A program made the translations under genes and the position numbers. A model generated the notes under the pieces. That model saw only the letters and a program-made list of their open reading frames with translations. It made no database searches and was not told where the DNA came from. From contig NZ_CP040710.1 of the NCBI RefSeq assembly GCF_005943945.1, positions 941,001 to 1,005,000 on the forward strand: DNA of 64,000 nucleotides, written 5' to 3'. The stretch comes from Aggregatimonas sangjinii (GTDB lineage: Bacteria > Bacteroidota > Bacteroidia > Flavobacteriales > Flavobacteriaceae). Of this stretch, positions 42,735-51,021 are shown one piece after another (positions within the stretch are counted from its first letter, which is position 1; every line of letters begins with the position of its first letter).

Positions 42735-43631
42735 TTATTTTCTGGGATGGAATTGGTTCATCACTTCTGCCAAATGTGAGCGGTCTACATGCATATATAC
42801 CTCTGTGGTCGTAATACTCTCGTGACCGAGCATCTGCTGAATCGCCCGTAGGTCGGCACCATTGGTCAGCAAATGGGTGGCGAAAGAGTGGCGAAAAGTA
42901 TGCGGACTAATGTTCTTCTGTAGACCGATGTTTTCCGCCAGTTGTTTGATTATCGTAAATATCATGGCACGGGTGAGTTGTTTGCCACGGCGATTTAAAA
43001 AAAGAATGTCCTCATGCCCCTTTTGGATGGTAAGATGTAACCGAATTTCGTTGCGGTAGATGTTAATGTATTTTCTGTTGATCGGGCTTATTGGTACAAA
43101 GCGTTGCTTATCGCCCTTGCCGGTGACTTTAATGAATTCCTCGTCGAAATAGAGGTCTGACAATTTAAGATTCGTTAGTTCCGATACCCGTAGTCCGCAA
43201 CCGTAAAGCGTTTCGAGCATTGCCCGATTACGCTCTCCCTGTGGACTTGAGAGGTCTATGGCCTTAATAAGCGTATCGATTTCTTCTACGGATAGGGTGT
43301 CAGGGAGTTTACGCCCTGTTTTGGGGGATTCGATTAACTCCATCGGATTGTCTTCCCGATAATCCTCGAACACGAGGTAATTGAAAAAACTTTTTAAGCC
43401 GGAAATAATACGTGCTTGGGAACGGGGATTTACCTTTTTCGCGATTTCATACACAAAACGCTGTATGACTTCTTTGTTGATATTTATAGGGTCTGCCGTC
43501 AATTTGTTATCGGACAGGAACAGTATCAGTTTTTCGACATCCAAGGTATAATTGGCGATAGAATTACCGGAAAGGCCCCTTTCTATTTTAAGGTAATGCT
43601 GGTAGTCTTGAACGGTACGCTGCCATTTCAT
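42735..43631 (-). CDS. xerD: Tyrosine recombinase XerD
   Basis: This 298-aa site-specific recombinase resolves chromosome dimers at dif with XerC. The N-terminal SAM-like core-binding domain spans about 1-100. The catalytic residues are all present: Arg148 (GCGLRVSE), Lys172 (GKGDKQR), His244/Arg247 (HTFRHSF), His270 (LGHES) and Tyr279 (TTEVYMH). Length and start fit housekeeping XerD. In flavobacteria this gene often lies next to aroQ; here two barrel genes are between. It is not linked to any mobile element. Confidence 0.92.
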   Translation of the reverse strand: MKWQRTVQDYQHYLKIERGLSGNSIANYTLDVEKLILFLSDNKLTADPININKEVIQRFVYEIAKKVNPRSQARIISGLKSFFNYLVFEDYREDNPMELIESPKTGRKLPDTLSVEEIDTLIKAIDLSSPQGERNRAMLETLYGCGLRVSELTNLKLSDLYFDEEFIKVTGKGDKQRFVPISPINRKYINIYRNEIRLHLTIQKGHEDILFLNRRGKQLTRAMIFTIIKQLAENIGLQKNISPHTFRHSFATHLLTNGADLRAIQQMLGHESITTTEVYMHVDRSHLAEVMNQFHPRK

Positions 43632-43818
43632 GGGATAAAGGTACTATAAAGCAGACATTTTATAATTGTTGATATTTTAAGGGAAATTTTCTTCAGGGAG
43701 CTATTCGAGTTGCGGCATCTATACGTATATTCAGCATTGATAAATTGATGTTTTACTATGGGTTTTTGACGAAAAAAACAGCCATATTTTAACTCAAATA
43801 TTAATCTAAACCAAACAC

Positions 43819-44391
43819 ATGAAAAAAATACTTTTCGTATGCTGCTCGATTTTACTGACAGCTCAACAGTTGAGTGCACAAGATGTTTTTCAAGGTACTT
43901 CTACCATTTCGGGGAGCGACATCGTTTTTGGTCCGAAAGTAGGTCTGAACATGACGCGCTTAATAGGCGATGGGCTGACTACCAATGGTATATTGCCCGG
44001 TTTTCATGTCGGGGGAGCCGTAGAAATTCCGATTAGCGGTGAGTTTTATTTTGCTCCGGAACTACTTTTTTCATTGCAAGGTACTCGCGGTAGCGGTAGC
44101 AATATTCGATTGGGCTACCTGAACATTCCGCTGATGGGCAAATATCACATCACTGAGAAAATCGCGGTGGAGTTCGGTCCGCAATTGGGAATTTTGGTAA
44201 CCGATAACGCCGAGGATTTTAATCTCATTACCAATTCCTTCGACTTTGGCTTGGGGGTCGGGGGCGGGTATCGCCTGAATGACAACTTTTACTTTCAGCT
44301 GCGTATTAATGCCGGTTTTTTACAAGTTATCGAGAACTTTGGGGGAACAAATGCCGCACTACAAATGGGAGCCATCTACTATATTCTATAG
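43819..44391 (+). CDS. Outer-membrane beta-barrel protein (PorT/OMP_b-brl_2-like), paralogue 1
   Basis: This 190-aa protein has a signal peptide (ILFVCCSILLTAQQLSAQ). The barrel begins FGPKVGLNMTRL and includes GFHVGGAVEIPISGEFYFAP, LNIPLMGKYHI, VEFGPQLGIL and YRLNDNFYFQLRINAGFLQVI, typical of the small 8-stranded barrels common in Bacteroidota. The exact role is unknown. It is similar in order and motifs to the next gene, indicating tandem duplication. Confidence 0.85.
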   Translation: MKKILFVCCSILLTAQQLSAQDVFQGTSTISGSDIVFGPKVGLNMTRLIGDGLTTNGILPGFHVGGAVEIPISGEFYFAPELLFSLQGTRGSGSNIRLGYLNIPLMGKYHITEKIAVEFGPQLGILVTDNAEDFNLITNSFDFGLGVGGGYRLNDNFYFQLRINAGFLQVIENFGGTNAALQMGAIYYIL

Positions 44392-44404
44392 CCCGGCTAT
44401 TTTT
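44387..44404 (+). terminator. Short hairpin overlapping the stop of the first barrel gene
   Basis: ATAGC (44388-44392) pairs with GCTAT (44396-44400) around a CCG loop and is followed by TTTT. The stem is only 5 bp and includes the TAG stop codon, so termination is probably partial. Confidence 0.4.
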
Positions 44405-44409
44405 CGTGC

Positions 44410-44443
44410 TTTGTTAATGGTTTTAGAAAGTTTTCTATATTTG
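44410..44443 (+). promoter_or_regulatory. Candidate sigma-A (Bacteroidota type) promoter of the second barrel gene
   Basis: TTTG at 44410-44413 and TATATTTG at 44436-44443 are separated by 22 bp, close to the usual TTTG-N19-21-TAnnTTTG arrangement. Transcription would start near 44450, about 20 nt before the ATG at 44471. Confidence 0.5.
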
Positions 44444-44470
44444 AAATGTTAATCGAGAAACACTAACAAC

Positions 44471-45019
44471 ATGAAAAAAATCATCGTATCAGTAATTTTT
44501 TTGAGCTTTATTTTTATTTACAAAGGCAATGCCCAAGATTTGTCTTTTGGTGCCAAAGCCGGTCTAAATGTATCTTCTTTGGGCGGTTCTACAAGCGTTG
44601 GCTACGGTTCAAAGCCCGGTTTCCATGCTGGGGTAGTGGGAGAGATAGGAATGTCGGATGCTTTTCTTTTGCAACCTGAAGTATTGCTTTCCCTACAAGG
44701 GAGTGGTAACGGCATTACTGGCTTTAGCAATGACATCAATCTGTTTTACCTACATATTCCTGTCGCGCTCAAATACAACGTATGGGACGAACTGCATATA
44801 GAGGCAGGTCCGCAGCTGAGTGCATTGTTAGGTAATAACTTAGACGATTTCGAACTGGGTTCGAACAAGATAGATTTTGGTCTTTTCGTAGGTGCTGGTT
44901 ATCGACTCAACGATAATTTCTACTTTCAGTTGCGCTACAATGCCGGTTTTATAAACGCCATAGAGGATGTAACTTCTAAGAACAGGGTACTGCAAGTTTC
45001 GGCGATTTATTTCTTTTAG
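44471..45019 (+). CDS. Outer-membrane beta-barrel protein (PorT/OMP_b-brl_2-like), paralogue 2
   Basis: This 182-aa protein has a signal peptide (VIFLSFIFIYKGNAQ). The barrel shows FGAKAGLNVSSL, PGFHAGVVGEIGMSDAFLLQPE, FYLHIPVALKYNV, IEAGPQLSALLG and YRLNDNFYFQLRYNAGF, strand for strand parallel to the preceding gene. It has its own candidate promoter and a strong terminator, so it is probably transcribed separately. Function unknown. Confidence 0.86.
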   Translation: MKKIIVSVIFLSFIFIYKGNAQDLSFGAKAGLNVSSLGGSTSVGYGSKPGFHAGVVGEIGMSDAFLLQPEVLLSLQGSGNGITGFSNDINLFYLHIPVALKYNVWDELHIEAGPQLSALLGNNLDDFELGSNKIDFGLFVGAGYRLNDNFYFQLRYNAGFINAIEDVTSKNRVLQVSAIYFF

Positions 45020-45057
45020 CGCTTCTGCTAGGTCGAAATTTTAAAAATCTTGAATAC

Positions 45058-45087
45058 AATAGCCGCTCCAAGCGGCTATTTTCTTTT
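45058..45087 (+). terminator. Rho-independent terminator after the second barrel gene
   Basis: A perfect 10-bp stem, AATAGCCGCT (45058-45067) with AGCGGCTATT (45071-45080), has a CCA loop and is followed by TTCTTTTT. It lies about 40 bp after the stop codon at 45019. Confidence 0.9.
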
Positions 45088-45124
45088 TAGTGCCATCAGC
45101 TGAAAAAATACCTACATTTATAGC

Positions 45125-45538
45125 ATGAAATTAATTATTATTAACGGGCCGAACTTGAACCTACTTGGCAAACGAGAGCCCGAGGTATACGGCAATAAGT
45201 CATTTGAAGAATATTTTACGGAATTGCAATTCAAGTTTAAAGATGTACAATTAGAGTACTTTCAATCGAACATCGAAGGCGAGTTGATCGGGAAAATTCA
45301 GGAAGTCGGCTTTTCATACGATGGTATCATTCTAAACGCCGCAGCTTATACGCACACTTCTGTAGGCATTGGCGATGCAATCAAGGCAATAGATAGTCCT
45401 GTAGTCGAAGTACACATATCGAACACCTACCAGCGGGAAGATTTTAGACATGTCTCCCATATTTCGGCCAGTGCGAAGGGAGTGATTTTAGGCTTTGGAT
45501 TAAAAAGCTATGATTTGGCTGTTCAGAGTTTTTTATAA
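45125..45538 (+). CDS. aroQ: Type II 3-dehydroquinate dehydratase
   Basis: This enzyme removes water from 3-dehydroquinate in the shikimate pathway. The 137-aa length is typical of type II enzymes. It shows INGPNLNLLGKREPEVYG with the catalytic Tyr22, the IILNAAAYTHTSVGIGDAI segment (69-87), and the catalytic His97 in VEVHISNTYQRE. It is transcribed alone, downstream of a terminator. Confidence 0.96.
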   Translation: MKLIIINGPNLNLLGKREPEVYGNKSFEEYFTELQFKFKDVQLEYFQSNIEGELIGKIQEVGFSYDGIILNAAAYTHTSVGIGDAIKAIDSPVVEVHISNTYQREDFRHVSHISASAKGVILGFGLKSYDLAVQSFL

Positions 45539-45628
45539 GAAACGTTGTTGGCAGGTATACTTCACTACGGAACTTCAAATTATGAAGGGAATATTACTCC
45601 ATAACCAAATAGATAACTTAACATAGAA

Positions 45629-45642
45629 TGCCTCACGAGGCA
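45629..45642. repeat. Short perfect inverted repeat between aroQ and DUF1569 gene
   Basis: TGCCTC and GAGGCA are separated by two bases. The stem is short and no T-run follows, so it is more like a protein-binding palindrome than a terminator. The surrounding 240-bp gap contains no supported gene. Confidence 0.3.
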
Positions 45643-45777
45643 GGGTTCATCATCGCAGTGCCATTTGTTGAGATATTCAGACAAGACCAAATGCAATCAC
45701 AGGACTATCAGCCATCGTGTTTTAACACCCTAAATACCTAAAATTTAATACCTTGGGTACTTTAAACAACCTAAATT

Positions 45778-46236
45778 ATGGACTGGAAAAACCTATTTGA
45801 CGAAAAAGAATGTGAGGAAACCATCGCGCGCATCAACAAGCTTACTCCCGAAACCCAGCATCTTTGGGGAAAAATGGACGTGGCCCAAATGTTGGCCCAC
45901 TGCAATGTAGCTTATGAATTGGTCTACACCGATAAGCACCCCAAGCCGAAGGGATTGCAAAAATTTATGATCAAGCTTTTCGCTAAAAATATTGTAGTCG
46001 GCCCTAGACCCTATAAAAAGAATACGCGCACGGCGCCCATGTTCGTTATCGCAGACCAAAGGGATTTTGAAAAAGAAAAAGAACGCTTGATTACACACTT
46101 AAATAAGACCCAACGGTTGGGCAGCGAACACTTTAATGGTAAGGAGTCGCATGCTTTTGGACCACTATCGACCCAAGAGTGGAATACCTTATTTTCAAAG
46201 CACCTCGATCACCATTTGGGACAATTCGGGGTCTAG
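45778..46236 (+). CDS. DUF1569 (DinB-like fold) protein
   Basis: This 152-aa cytoplasmic protein of the DUF1569 family belongs to the DinB/YfiT four-helix metal-binding group. Potential metal ligands are His in VAQMLAHCNVAYE (about 35-47) and the His cluster in KHLDHHLGQFG at the C-terminus. DinB-like proteins often act as thiol transferases, some using bacillithiol or mycothiol. A link with the bacillithiol pathway implied by bshC is possible but not shown. Confidence 0.85.
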   Translation: MDWKNLFDEKECEETIARINKLTPETQHLWGKMDVAQMLAHCNVAYELVYTDKHPKPKGLQKFMIKLFAKNIVVGPRPYKKNTRTAPMFVIADQRDFEKEKERLITHLNKTQRLGSEHFNGKESHAFGPLSTQEWNTLFSKHLDHHLGQFGV

Positions 46237-46261
46237 ATGAACTCAAGACCAGTTTGGGTAT

Positions 46262-46561
46262 TTAAAAATTCTTTCCTGCTTCTTTTTTCAGTTTTCTTAA
46301 GGTATTGGTCTGTTTGTATCCGCTAAAAACAGCTACTACTCCGATCAGCGCAAAAAATCCGGTAACCGCGATTTTCCCGCCCGTATCATACAAAAGCCAG
46401 AGCAGGGAGTTCATTCGCATTTCTTCATCACTGTTTTCCCAGGCCGCTAGATCGGTATACAGATATATACCAAAGGCAATGAGCCCAAGGCCGATCACAA
46501 CACCCCAGATTAGAGGCATATTAGGGTTTCTTGATGATTTTCCTGTGTACATGTTATTCAT
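46262..46561 (-). CDS. Small membrane protein, function unknown
   Basis: This 99-aa protein has two hydrophobic helices (about 16-36, LIWGVVIGLGLIAFGIYLY; and about 64-84, AVTGFFALIGVVAVFSGY) and a basic C-terminus. No family is recognised. It lies 5 bp downstream of the preceding gene on the minus strand and is probably the last gene of that run. Confidence 0.7.
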   Translation of the reverse strand: MNNMYTGKSSRNPNMPLIWGVVIGLGLIAFGIYLYTDLAAWENSDEEMRMNSLLWLLYDTGGKIAVTGFFALIGVVAVFSGYKQTNTLRKLKKEAGKNF

Positions 46562-46566
46562 AATTC

Positions 46567-47250
46567 TTAGTCTTTTAGTTCGGTGATGTAACCGCTGAAC
46601 TTCATATTGGTATAGTCAAAGCCCATGACACTTCTTTTTTTGATTTGGGGCAACGAGGCTTTGATTACCTCGCCGGAGAAGCTACTAGGGTCGAGATTGA
46701 AATCTGGATTGGTGGATTCGCTGCGGTCACGATGGTATTGCAACCAGACGGTATCGCTTTCTATTTTTTTCACCAATAACCAGGTATTGTAAGAGGCCAC
46801 CAATTCATTATTCCGCAATTCGCTCATCATCGTACTTACTTTGTCGCCAACGGAAATATTTTCAATACGGCTTGTTTGATCAATATATTGCTGGTGTTCC
46901 CATGTATAGTAGCCCATAAAAGCGGCTATTCCTAATAAGGGGATGCTAATGATTAGATAGAACCATTTGGTGAGTTTAAAGCTTGTCGGGTTGAGCCGCA
47001 GTTTTTTCTTTTCGGTTTCGAAATAGTTAGCGATTTCATCGGTCCAAAGAACAGGGGAAATCTCGGTTTGTGTATGATCGCAGAACAGGATTCCCGTAAC
47101 TTTTTTACTTACTTTTTTTGAGAAGGGCGATTCTATCCGCTTCTGATAAAAGAACAATTCGAGACAATCCCTTTGCTTGCAATCCGGGCATTGGCTGCCA
47201 ATTTTTTTCTGGCCTACGGGGTCGTAATAGTCGGTAACTTGATAGTACAT
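46567..47250 (-). CDS. Membrane protein with N-terminal zinc-ribbon-like cysteines
   Basis: This protein of about 227 residues starts at 47250 (MYYQVTDYYDPVG); the upstream ATG at 47277 adds nine residues. Near residues 20-28 it has CPDCKQRDC, which could be half of a zinc ribbon, with a further Cys in GILFCDH. A membrane helix lies at about 103-123 (WFYLIISIPLLGIAAFMGYY) and a soluble C-terminal region follows. The domain is not one I can name. It is 5 bp upstream of the 99-aa membrane protein gene. Confidence 0.7.
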   Translation of the reverse strand: MYYQVTDYYDPVGQKKIGSQCPDCKQRDCLELFFYQKRIESPFSKKVSKKVTGILFCDHTQTEISPVLWTDEIANYFETEKKKLRLNPTSFKLTKWFYLIISIPLLGIAAFMGYYTWEHQQYIDQTSRIENISVGDKVSTMMSELRNNELVASYNTWLLVKKIESDTVWLQYHRDRSESTNPDFNLDPSSFSGEVIKASLPQIKKRSVMGFDYTNMKFSGYITELKD

Positions 47251-47323
47251 AATCAAATGGTCAAAACATTCAAACAAATATACTTCGAAGATATTGTACC
47301 AAGTCCCCTGATTTCAGGGAATC

Positions 47324-47626
47324 TTATACCGCTAATTTTTGGGAAGCATCCGGACCAAAATACTTTTGCTCTATGTAGAATGTAGCAAAAGGCAAGAACG
47401 CAGCGATCACGAAAATGGCCATGCGTTTAAACCCCCATTTTTTGATGATACAAATCAAAATCGCTAAAATGATGTAGGCAATAAAGAGTACCCCATGGGC
47501 ATAGCCGACATATTTATTCGGCACTGGAAGATCGGCCATATATTTCAACGGCATGGTAACGGCAAAGAGGGCCAAATATGAAATGCCTTCCAAAATTGCG
47601 ATACCACGAAAGAGATTCAGCATCAT
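47324..47626 (-). CDS. DUF3817 membrane protein
   Basis: This 100-aa protein has three hydrophobic helices. The start RGIAILEGISYLALFAVTMP and the middle KYVGYAHGVLFIAYIILAIL (His and Gly conserved) match DUF3817 proteins, whose function is unknown. It lies 7 bp downstream of the PepSY-like gene on the minus strand. An ATG one codon later is an alternative start. Confidence 0.82.
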   Translation of the reverse strand: MMLNLFRGIAILEGISYLALFAVTMPLKYMADLPVPNKYVGYAHGVLFIAYIILAILICIIKKWGFKRMAIFVIAAFLPFATFYIEQKYFGPDASQKLAV

Positions 47627-47633
47627 AATGAAG

Positions 47634-48188
47634 TTAACTAAATAGAATTAAGATAATCACCGGGAAAATGAGTCCGGCCAAGGCCAATTTCCAACCCCTT
47701 CTTCTAAAGGTATTCTTTCCTTTGGTAATAATGACCATTCCAGTGAAGGCGATGACCAGCATGCCTATTCCAAAAACATCGGAATACCAAATCCAGAATC
47801 TATTGGTGGTTTTATGCAAAAACATGGTTTGCCCTAAAATAGGTGTTTTTCGTTTGTATTCGACCACACCTTTACCCGTGGAAATATCCAGGTCCAGAAT
47901 AATGTTATCTTTATAGAATACGCGTAGTTCGTTATCCCGAATGCGGTGACTGTCGTATTCCGCGTCCAATGCCCACTTTTCGGAAAAATTTTTTATGAAT
48001 TTTTCGGAATCGATCGCTTTTTTATCCGAAGGTAGTTCTAATTGCACCTCCTTGGTCTCATAGGCGTAATCCATAGGATACCAGTCTTGCCGATGGTTCA
48101 GAATGATTCCTGAAAACGAGAAAGCGATAATCAGCCCGATATAAAAGTAGGCCACATCCCTATGAACGTTTCTGTTTTCCCATTTCAT
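47634..48188 (-). CDS. PepSY-associated transmembrane protein
   Basis: This 184-aa protein has an N-terminal helix (VAYFYIGLIIAFSFSGIILNH), a PepSY-like extracytoplasmic segment (about 55-110, LRVFYKDNIILDLDISTGKG), and two C-terminal helices with TMFLHKTTNRFWIWYSDVFG before them. The His residues near the helices resemble PiuB/PepSY_TM proteins, some linked to iron or heme reduction. It lies 4 bp downstream of lpdA and upstream of DUF3817 in one minus-strand run. Confidence 0.83.
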   Translation of the reverse strand: MKWENRNVHRDVAYFYIGLIIAFSFSGIILNHRQDWYPMDYAYETKEVQLELPSDKKAIDSEKFIKNFSEKWALDAEYDSHRIRDNELRVFYKDNIILDLDISTGKGVVEYKRKTPILGQTMFLHKTTNRFWIWYSDVFGIGMLVIAFTGMVIITKGKNTFRRRGWKLALAGLIFPVIILILFS

Positions 48189-48192
48189 TCTA

Positions 48193-49584
48193 TTACAGGT
48201 GGATTACCTCGTCGTAAGCATCGGCTACAGCCTCCATTACCGCCTCGCTCATGGTAGGATGCGGGTGGATGGCCTTAAGCACTTCATGGCCTGTAGTTTC
48301 TAATTTGCGCGCTACCACGGCTTCCGCTATCATATCGGTCACACCGACGCCGATCATATGACAGCCCAGCCATTCCCCATATTTCGCATCGAAAATCACT
48401 TTAACGAAACCGTCGGACGCCCCGGAGGCTTTTGCCTTACCGCTGGCCGAAAACGGAAATTTACCGACTTTGATGTCAAAGCCTTTTTCTTTGGCCTGTT
48501 TTTCGGTAAGTCCGACGGAGGCTATTTCGGGCATACAGTAGGTACATCCGGGAACATTACCATAATCTATCGGTTCAACATGCATGCCCGCTATTTTCTC
48601 CACACAGAGAATACCTTCGGCCGAGGCTACGTGTGCCAAGGCCTGTCCCGGTGTTACATCCCCAATCGCGTAGTAGCCGGGAATGTTGGTCTGGTAATAG
48701 TCGTTGACCATGATCTTATCGCGATCGGTGGCGATTCCAGTGGTTTCTAGACCTATATTTTCGATATTCGACTTGATGCCGACTGCGGATAGCACGATAT
48801 CGGCTTCAATGGTTTCTTCGCCTTTAGAGGTTTTGATAAATACCGTTACCCCGTCTCCGCTGGTATCTACTTTCGTAACCTCCGATGAGGTCATGATCTT
48901 GATACCCGATTTTTTAAAACTACGCTCCAATTGTTTGGATACATCCTCATCCTCAACGGGAACGATATTCGGAAGATATTCCACAACGGTAACCTCTGAG
49001 CCCATAGCGTTGTAGAAATAGGCAAATTCGATTCCGATGGCACCACTACCGACAACGACCAATTTTTTGGGTTGGCTCTGTAGCGTCATTGCTTCCCGGT
49101 AGCCGATTATTTTTTTTCCGTCCTGTGGAAGGCTGGGCAGTTCGCGACTTCTAGCACCTGTCGCGATGATGATGTGCTCGGCACTGTATTCACTTTCCTT
49201 GCCATCGACATCTTTTACTGAAACCTTTTTCCCGGCTTTCAAGGTGCCGAAACCCTTTATGACTTCGATTTTGTTCTTTTTCATTAAAAATTGCACGCCC
49301 TTGCTCATGCCATCCGCCACGGTACGACTTCGTTTTACTACAGCGTCGAAATCCTTGTCGACGCCTTCGGCCACTAGACCGTAGTCGCCCGCATGCTGTA
49401 GGTATTCAAAAACCTGAGCCGATTTCAATAATGCTTTTGTTGGAATACAACCCCAATTAAGGCATACGCCACCAAGGCTTTCCTTTTCGATTATAGCCGT
49501 TTTCAAACCTAGTTGCGAGGCTCTAATAGCCGTTACGTAACCCCCCGGGCCACTACCCAAAACAATAACATCGAAATTGGCCAT
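48193..49584 (-). CDS. lpdA: Dihydrolipoyl dehydrogenase (E3)
   Basis: This 463-aa flavoprotein reoxidises dihydrolipoamide in the pyruvate and 2-oxoglutarate dehydrogenase and glycine cleavage complexes. The FAD-binding GSGPGGY is at 11-17. The redox disulfide is Cys41/Cys46 in GGVCLNWGCIPTK. The NAD-binding GSGAIGIEFAYF is near 180, and the catalytic HPHPTMSE is at 440-447. Length and all motifs are canonical. The E1/E2 genes are not in the window. Confidence 0.96.
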   Translation of the reverse strand: MANFDVIVLGSGPGGYVTAIRASQLGLKTAIIEKESLGGVCLNWGCIPTKALLKSAQVFEYLQHAGDYGLVAEGVDKDFDAVVKRSRTVADGMSKGVQFLMKKNKIEVIKGFGTLKAGKKVSVKDVDGKESEYSAEHIIIATGARSRELPSLPQDGKKIIGYREAMTLQSQPKKLVVVGSGAIGIEFAYFYNAMGSEVTVVEYLPNIVPVEDEDVSKQLERSFKKSGIKIMTSSEVTKVDTSGDGVTVFIKTSKGEETIEADIVLSAVGIKSNIENIGLETTGIATDRDKIMVNDYYQTNIPGYYAIGDVTPGQALAHVASAEGILCVEKIAGMHVEPIDYGNVPGCTYCMPEIASVGLTEKQAKEKGFDIKVGKFPFSASGKAKASGASDGFVKVIFDAKYGEWLGCHMIGVGVTDMIAEAVVARKLETTGHEVLKAIHPHPTMSEAVMEAVADAYDEVIHL

Positions 49585-49636
49585 ATCTGTAGTTTTATGT
49601 ATTTAAAAGTGAATTTGTAGTTGTACAAAGCAGCTG

Positions 49637-49644
49637 CAAAAGTA
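49637..49644 (-). promoter_or_regulatory. Candidate -7 element (TACTTTTG) for lpdA
   Basis: The plus-strand CAAAAGTA reads TACTTTTG on the minus strand. A GTTG (CAAC at 49666-49669) lies 21 bp upstream, in place of the -33 TTTG. Transcription would start near 49630, about 45 nt before the ATG at 49584. Confidence 0.45.
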
Positions 49645-49751
49645 AGCAAATCGAAGGCCAAAAACCAACTGGAAAATCCCAAAAAACAAATCGCATATTT
49701 CAATTTTTCAAGTGTGGTAACCTGGGATATGCTATAGGTGACTTCGTTGGA

Positions 49752-50810
49752 TCAGCTTTTTTCTTCCTTGTTGAAATAAACCAGATAGTAATACATCTGT
49801 CGTTCTTCGTCCCAGCCTTTTTCAACAAATTTTTCAGCAGATTCAGGATTTATGAAATCCATCTTTATTTGAATATTCGTGTCGAGATTAATGACGTTCT
49901 TTATTTTTTTTCGGGCATCGGAGACGGCTTTATTGGCGATATCGAAATTCGAAACATCCTCAATACTGTACTTTGGTCCTTTTTCAACCTTGTAATGCTT
50001 GAATTCCGGAATCAGCTCTGGGTTTTCAATTACCTCGTTCAAAAACGAACTTTCTTCGAATGCGTCGTTCTTTGCAAAATGGTTAACCGCTCTATTCATA
50101 AACAAAACTTCTTGTTGCTTGTCCTCAGCGGGGAGAACGACATCTTTCGCAAAGTTCTGACAGAATTTTAGATAGTTTTTGGTATAGAAATTTTCATCTG
50201 CCAAGGCATCTACCCCTAGGAAGTTGTTGAGCCAATATTTTGCATCATAGCGATTGCTATCTATCGAGAGCACTTTGTACCCCTCTTCCTTTTCGACATT
50301 GAAAATTAGGCACCCCTTATCGAGTTTGTTAACGTTAATACCCTGTTGAACGATAATATCAAGGTTGTTCCCTTTTTCTTCCAACTGCAGGAAATCATGT
50401 TTCAACTCGCTTTTGAAAATACCTATGGCATCTACTTTGGTATTGTCCAGCATGACATTGGTCAAATGCGCGACATAGACCTCTCCACTTTTGATATGTG
50501 GATGATTGGACTGCTCGAACAAGTGTGTGGCTATTTTCTTCGAATTGAGGTGCAGTGTAGAAGGGTCATCAAAAATTCCGGACACGATTTTATGGATGTC
50601 GTTGAAGGTAACATCTATTTCGTTCGTCAATTTAAAATAGTTTTCCTCTTTTTCACGAAACGGTTTGAAAAAATACTCTTTTAAGAGTCCGTTGGTTTCG
50701 TCATTGAGTGTAAAAGGCTCCTCGGAAAGGAAAACACCCTCACTTTTATTCTTATTGCCAACGCGGTGCAACGAGATACTTTCGATTTGGGTAGGGTAAA
50801 GGTTGATCAT
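49752..50810 (-). CDS. Nucleoid-associated protein (NA37/YejK family)
   Basis: This 352-aa protein is of the NdpA/YejK type. It begins ISLHRVGNKNKSEGVFLSEE and contains HIKSGEVYVAHLTNVMLDNTKV (about 105-126), GIFKSELKHDFLQ and GCLIFNVEKEEGYKVLSID, the conserved blocks of that family. The C-terminus (NIQIKMDFINPESAEKFVE) fits as well. Members bind nucleoid DNA in gamma-proteobacteria; in Bacteroidota the role is less clear. It is transcribed alone with about 210 bp gaps on either side. Confidence 0.85.
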   Translation of the reverse strand: MINLYPTQIESISLHRVGNKNKSEGVFLSEEPFTLNDETNGLLKEYFFKPFREKEENYFKLTNEIDVTFNDIHKIVSGIFDDPSTLHLNSKKIATHLFEQSNHPHIKSGEVYVAHLTNVMLDNTKVDAIGIFKSELKHDFLQLEEKGNNLDIIVQQGINVNKLDKGCLIFNVEKEEGYKVLSIDSNRYDAKYWLNNFLGVDALADENFYTKNYLKFCQNFAKDVVLPAEDKQQEVLFMNRAVNHFAKNDAFEESSFLNEVIENPELIPEFKHYKVEKGPKYSIEDVSNFDIANKAVSDARKKIKNVINLDTNIQIKMDFINPESAEKFVEKGWDEERQMYYYLVYFNKEEKS

Positions 50811-51021
50811 GAATTCGCTATTTTGTTTTTAGTTCCGCATCGTCTGCACTTCATGTTTAAAGGGCGGAAATCTAGGTTTGTAAAATGATTACGTTTAGAA
50901 CTTCAGGGCCTGAGGAAAGTTCAAGATTAAAAAGTTGTCCATTTTTTTAGTTCGCAAGTTTGAAAAGGATGGACAATACATTTTCCATGTGGCTTGAAAG
51001 CTCTGGGATTACGTATAAACT

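Noticed and set aside
42735-43631. Tyrosine recombinase as part of an integron or genomic island
   Set aside because: Length and motifs are those of housekeeping XerD; there are no att repeats, cargo genes or tRNA beside it.
45539-45777. Small RNA or tRNA in the gap between aroQ and the DUF1569 gene
   Set aside because: Only a 6-bp palindrome and scattered short repeats (CCTAAAT-like) are present; no cloverleaf or terminator.
49752-50810. Anti-phage role for the nucleoid-associated protein
   Set aside because: It stands alone among metabolic genes and has no nuclease, toxin or helicase partner.
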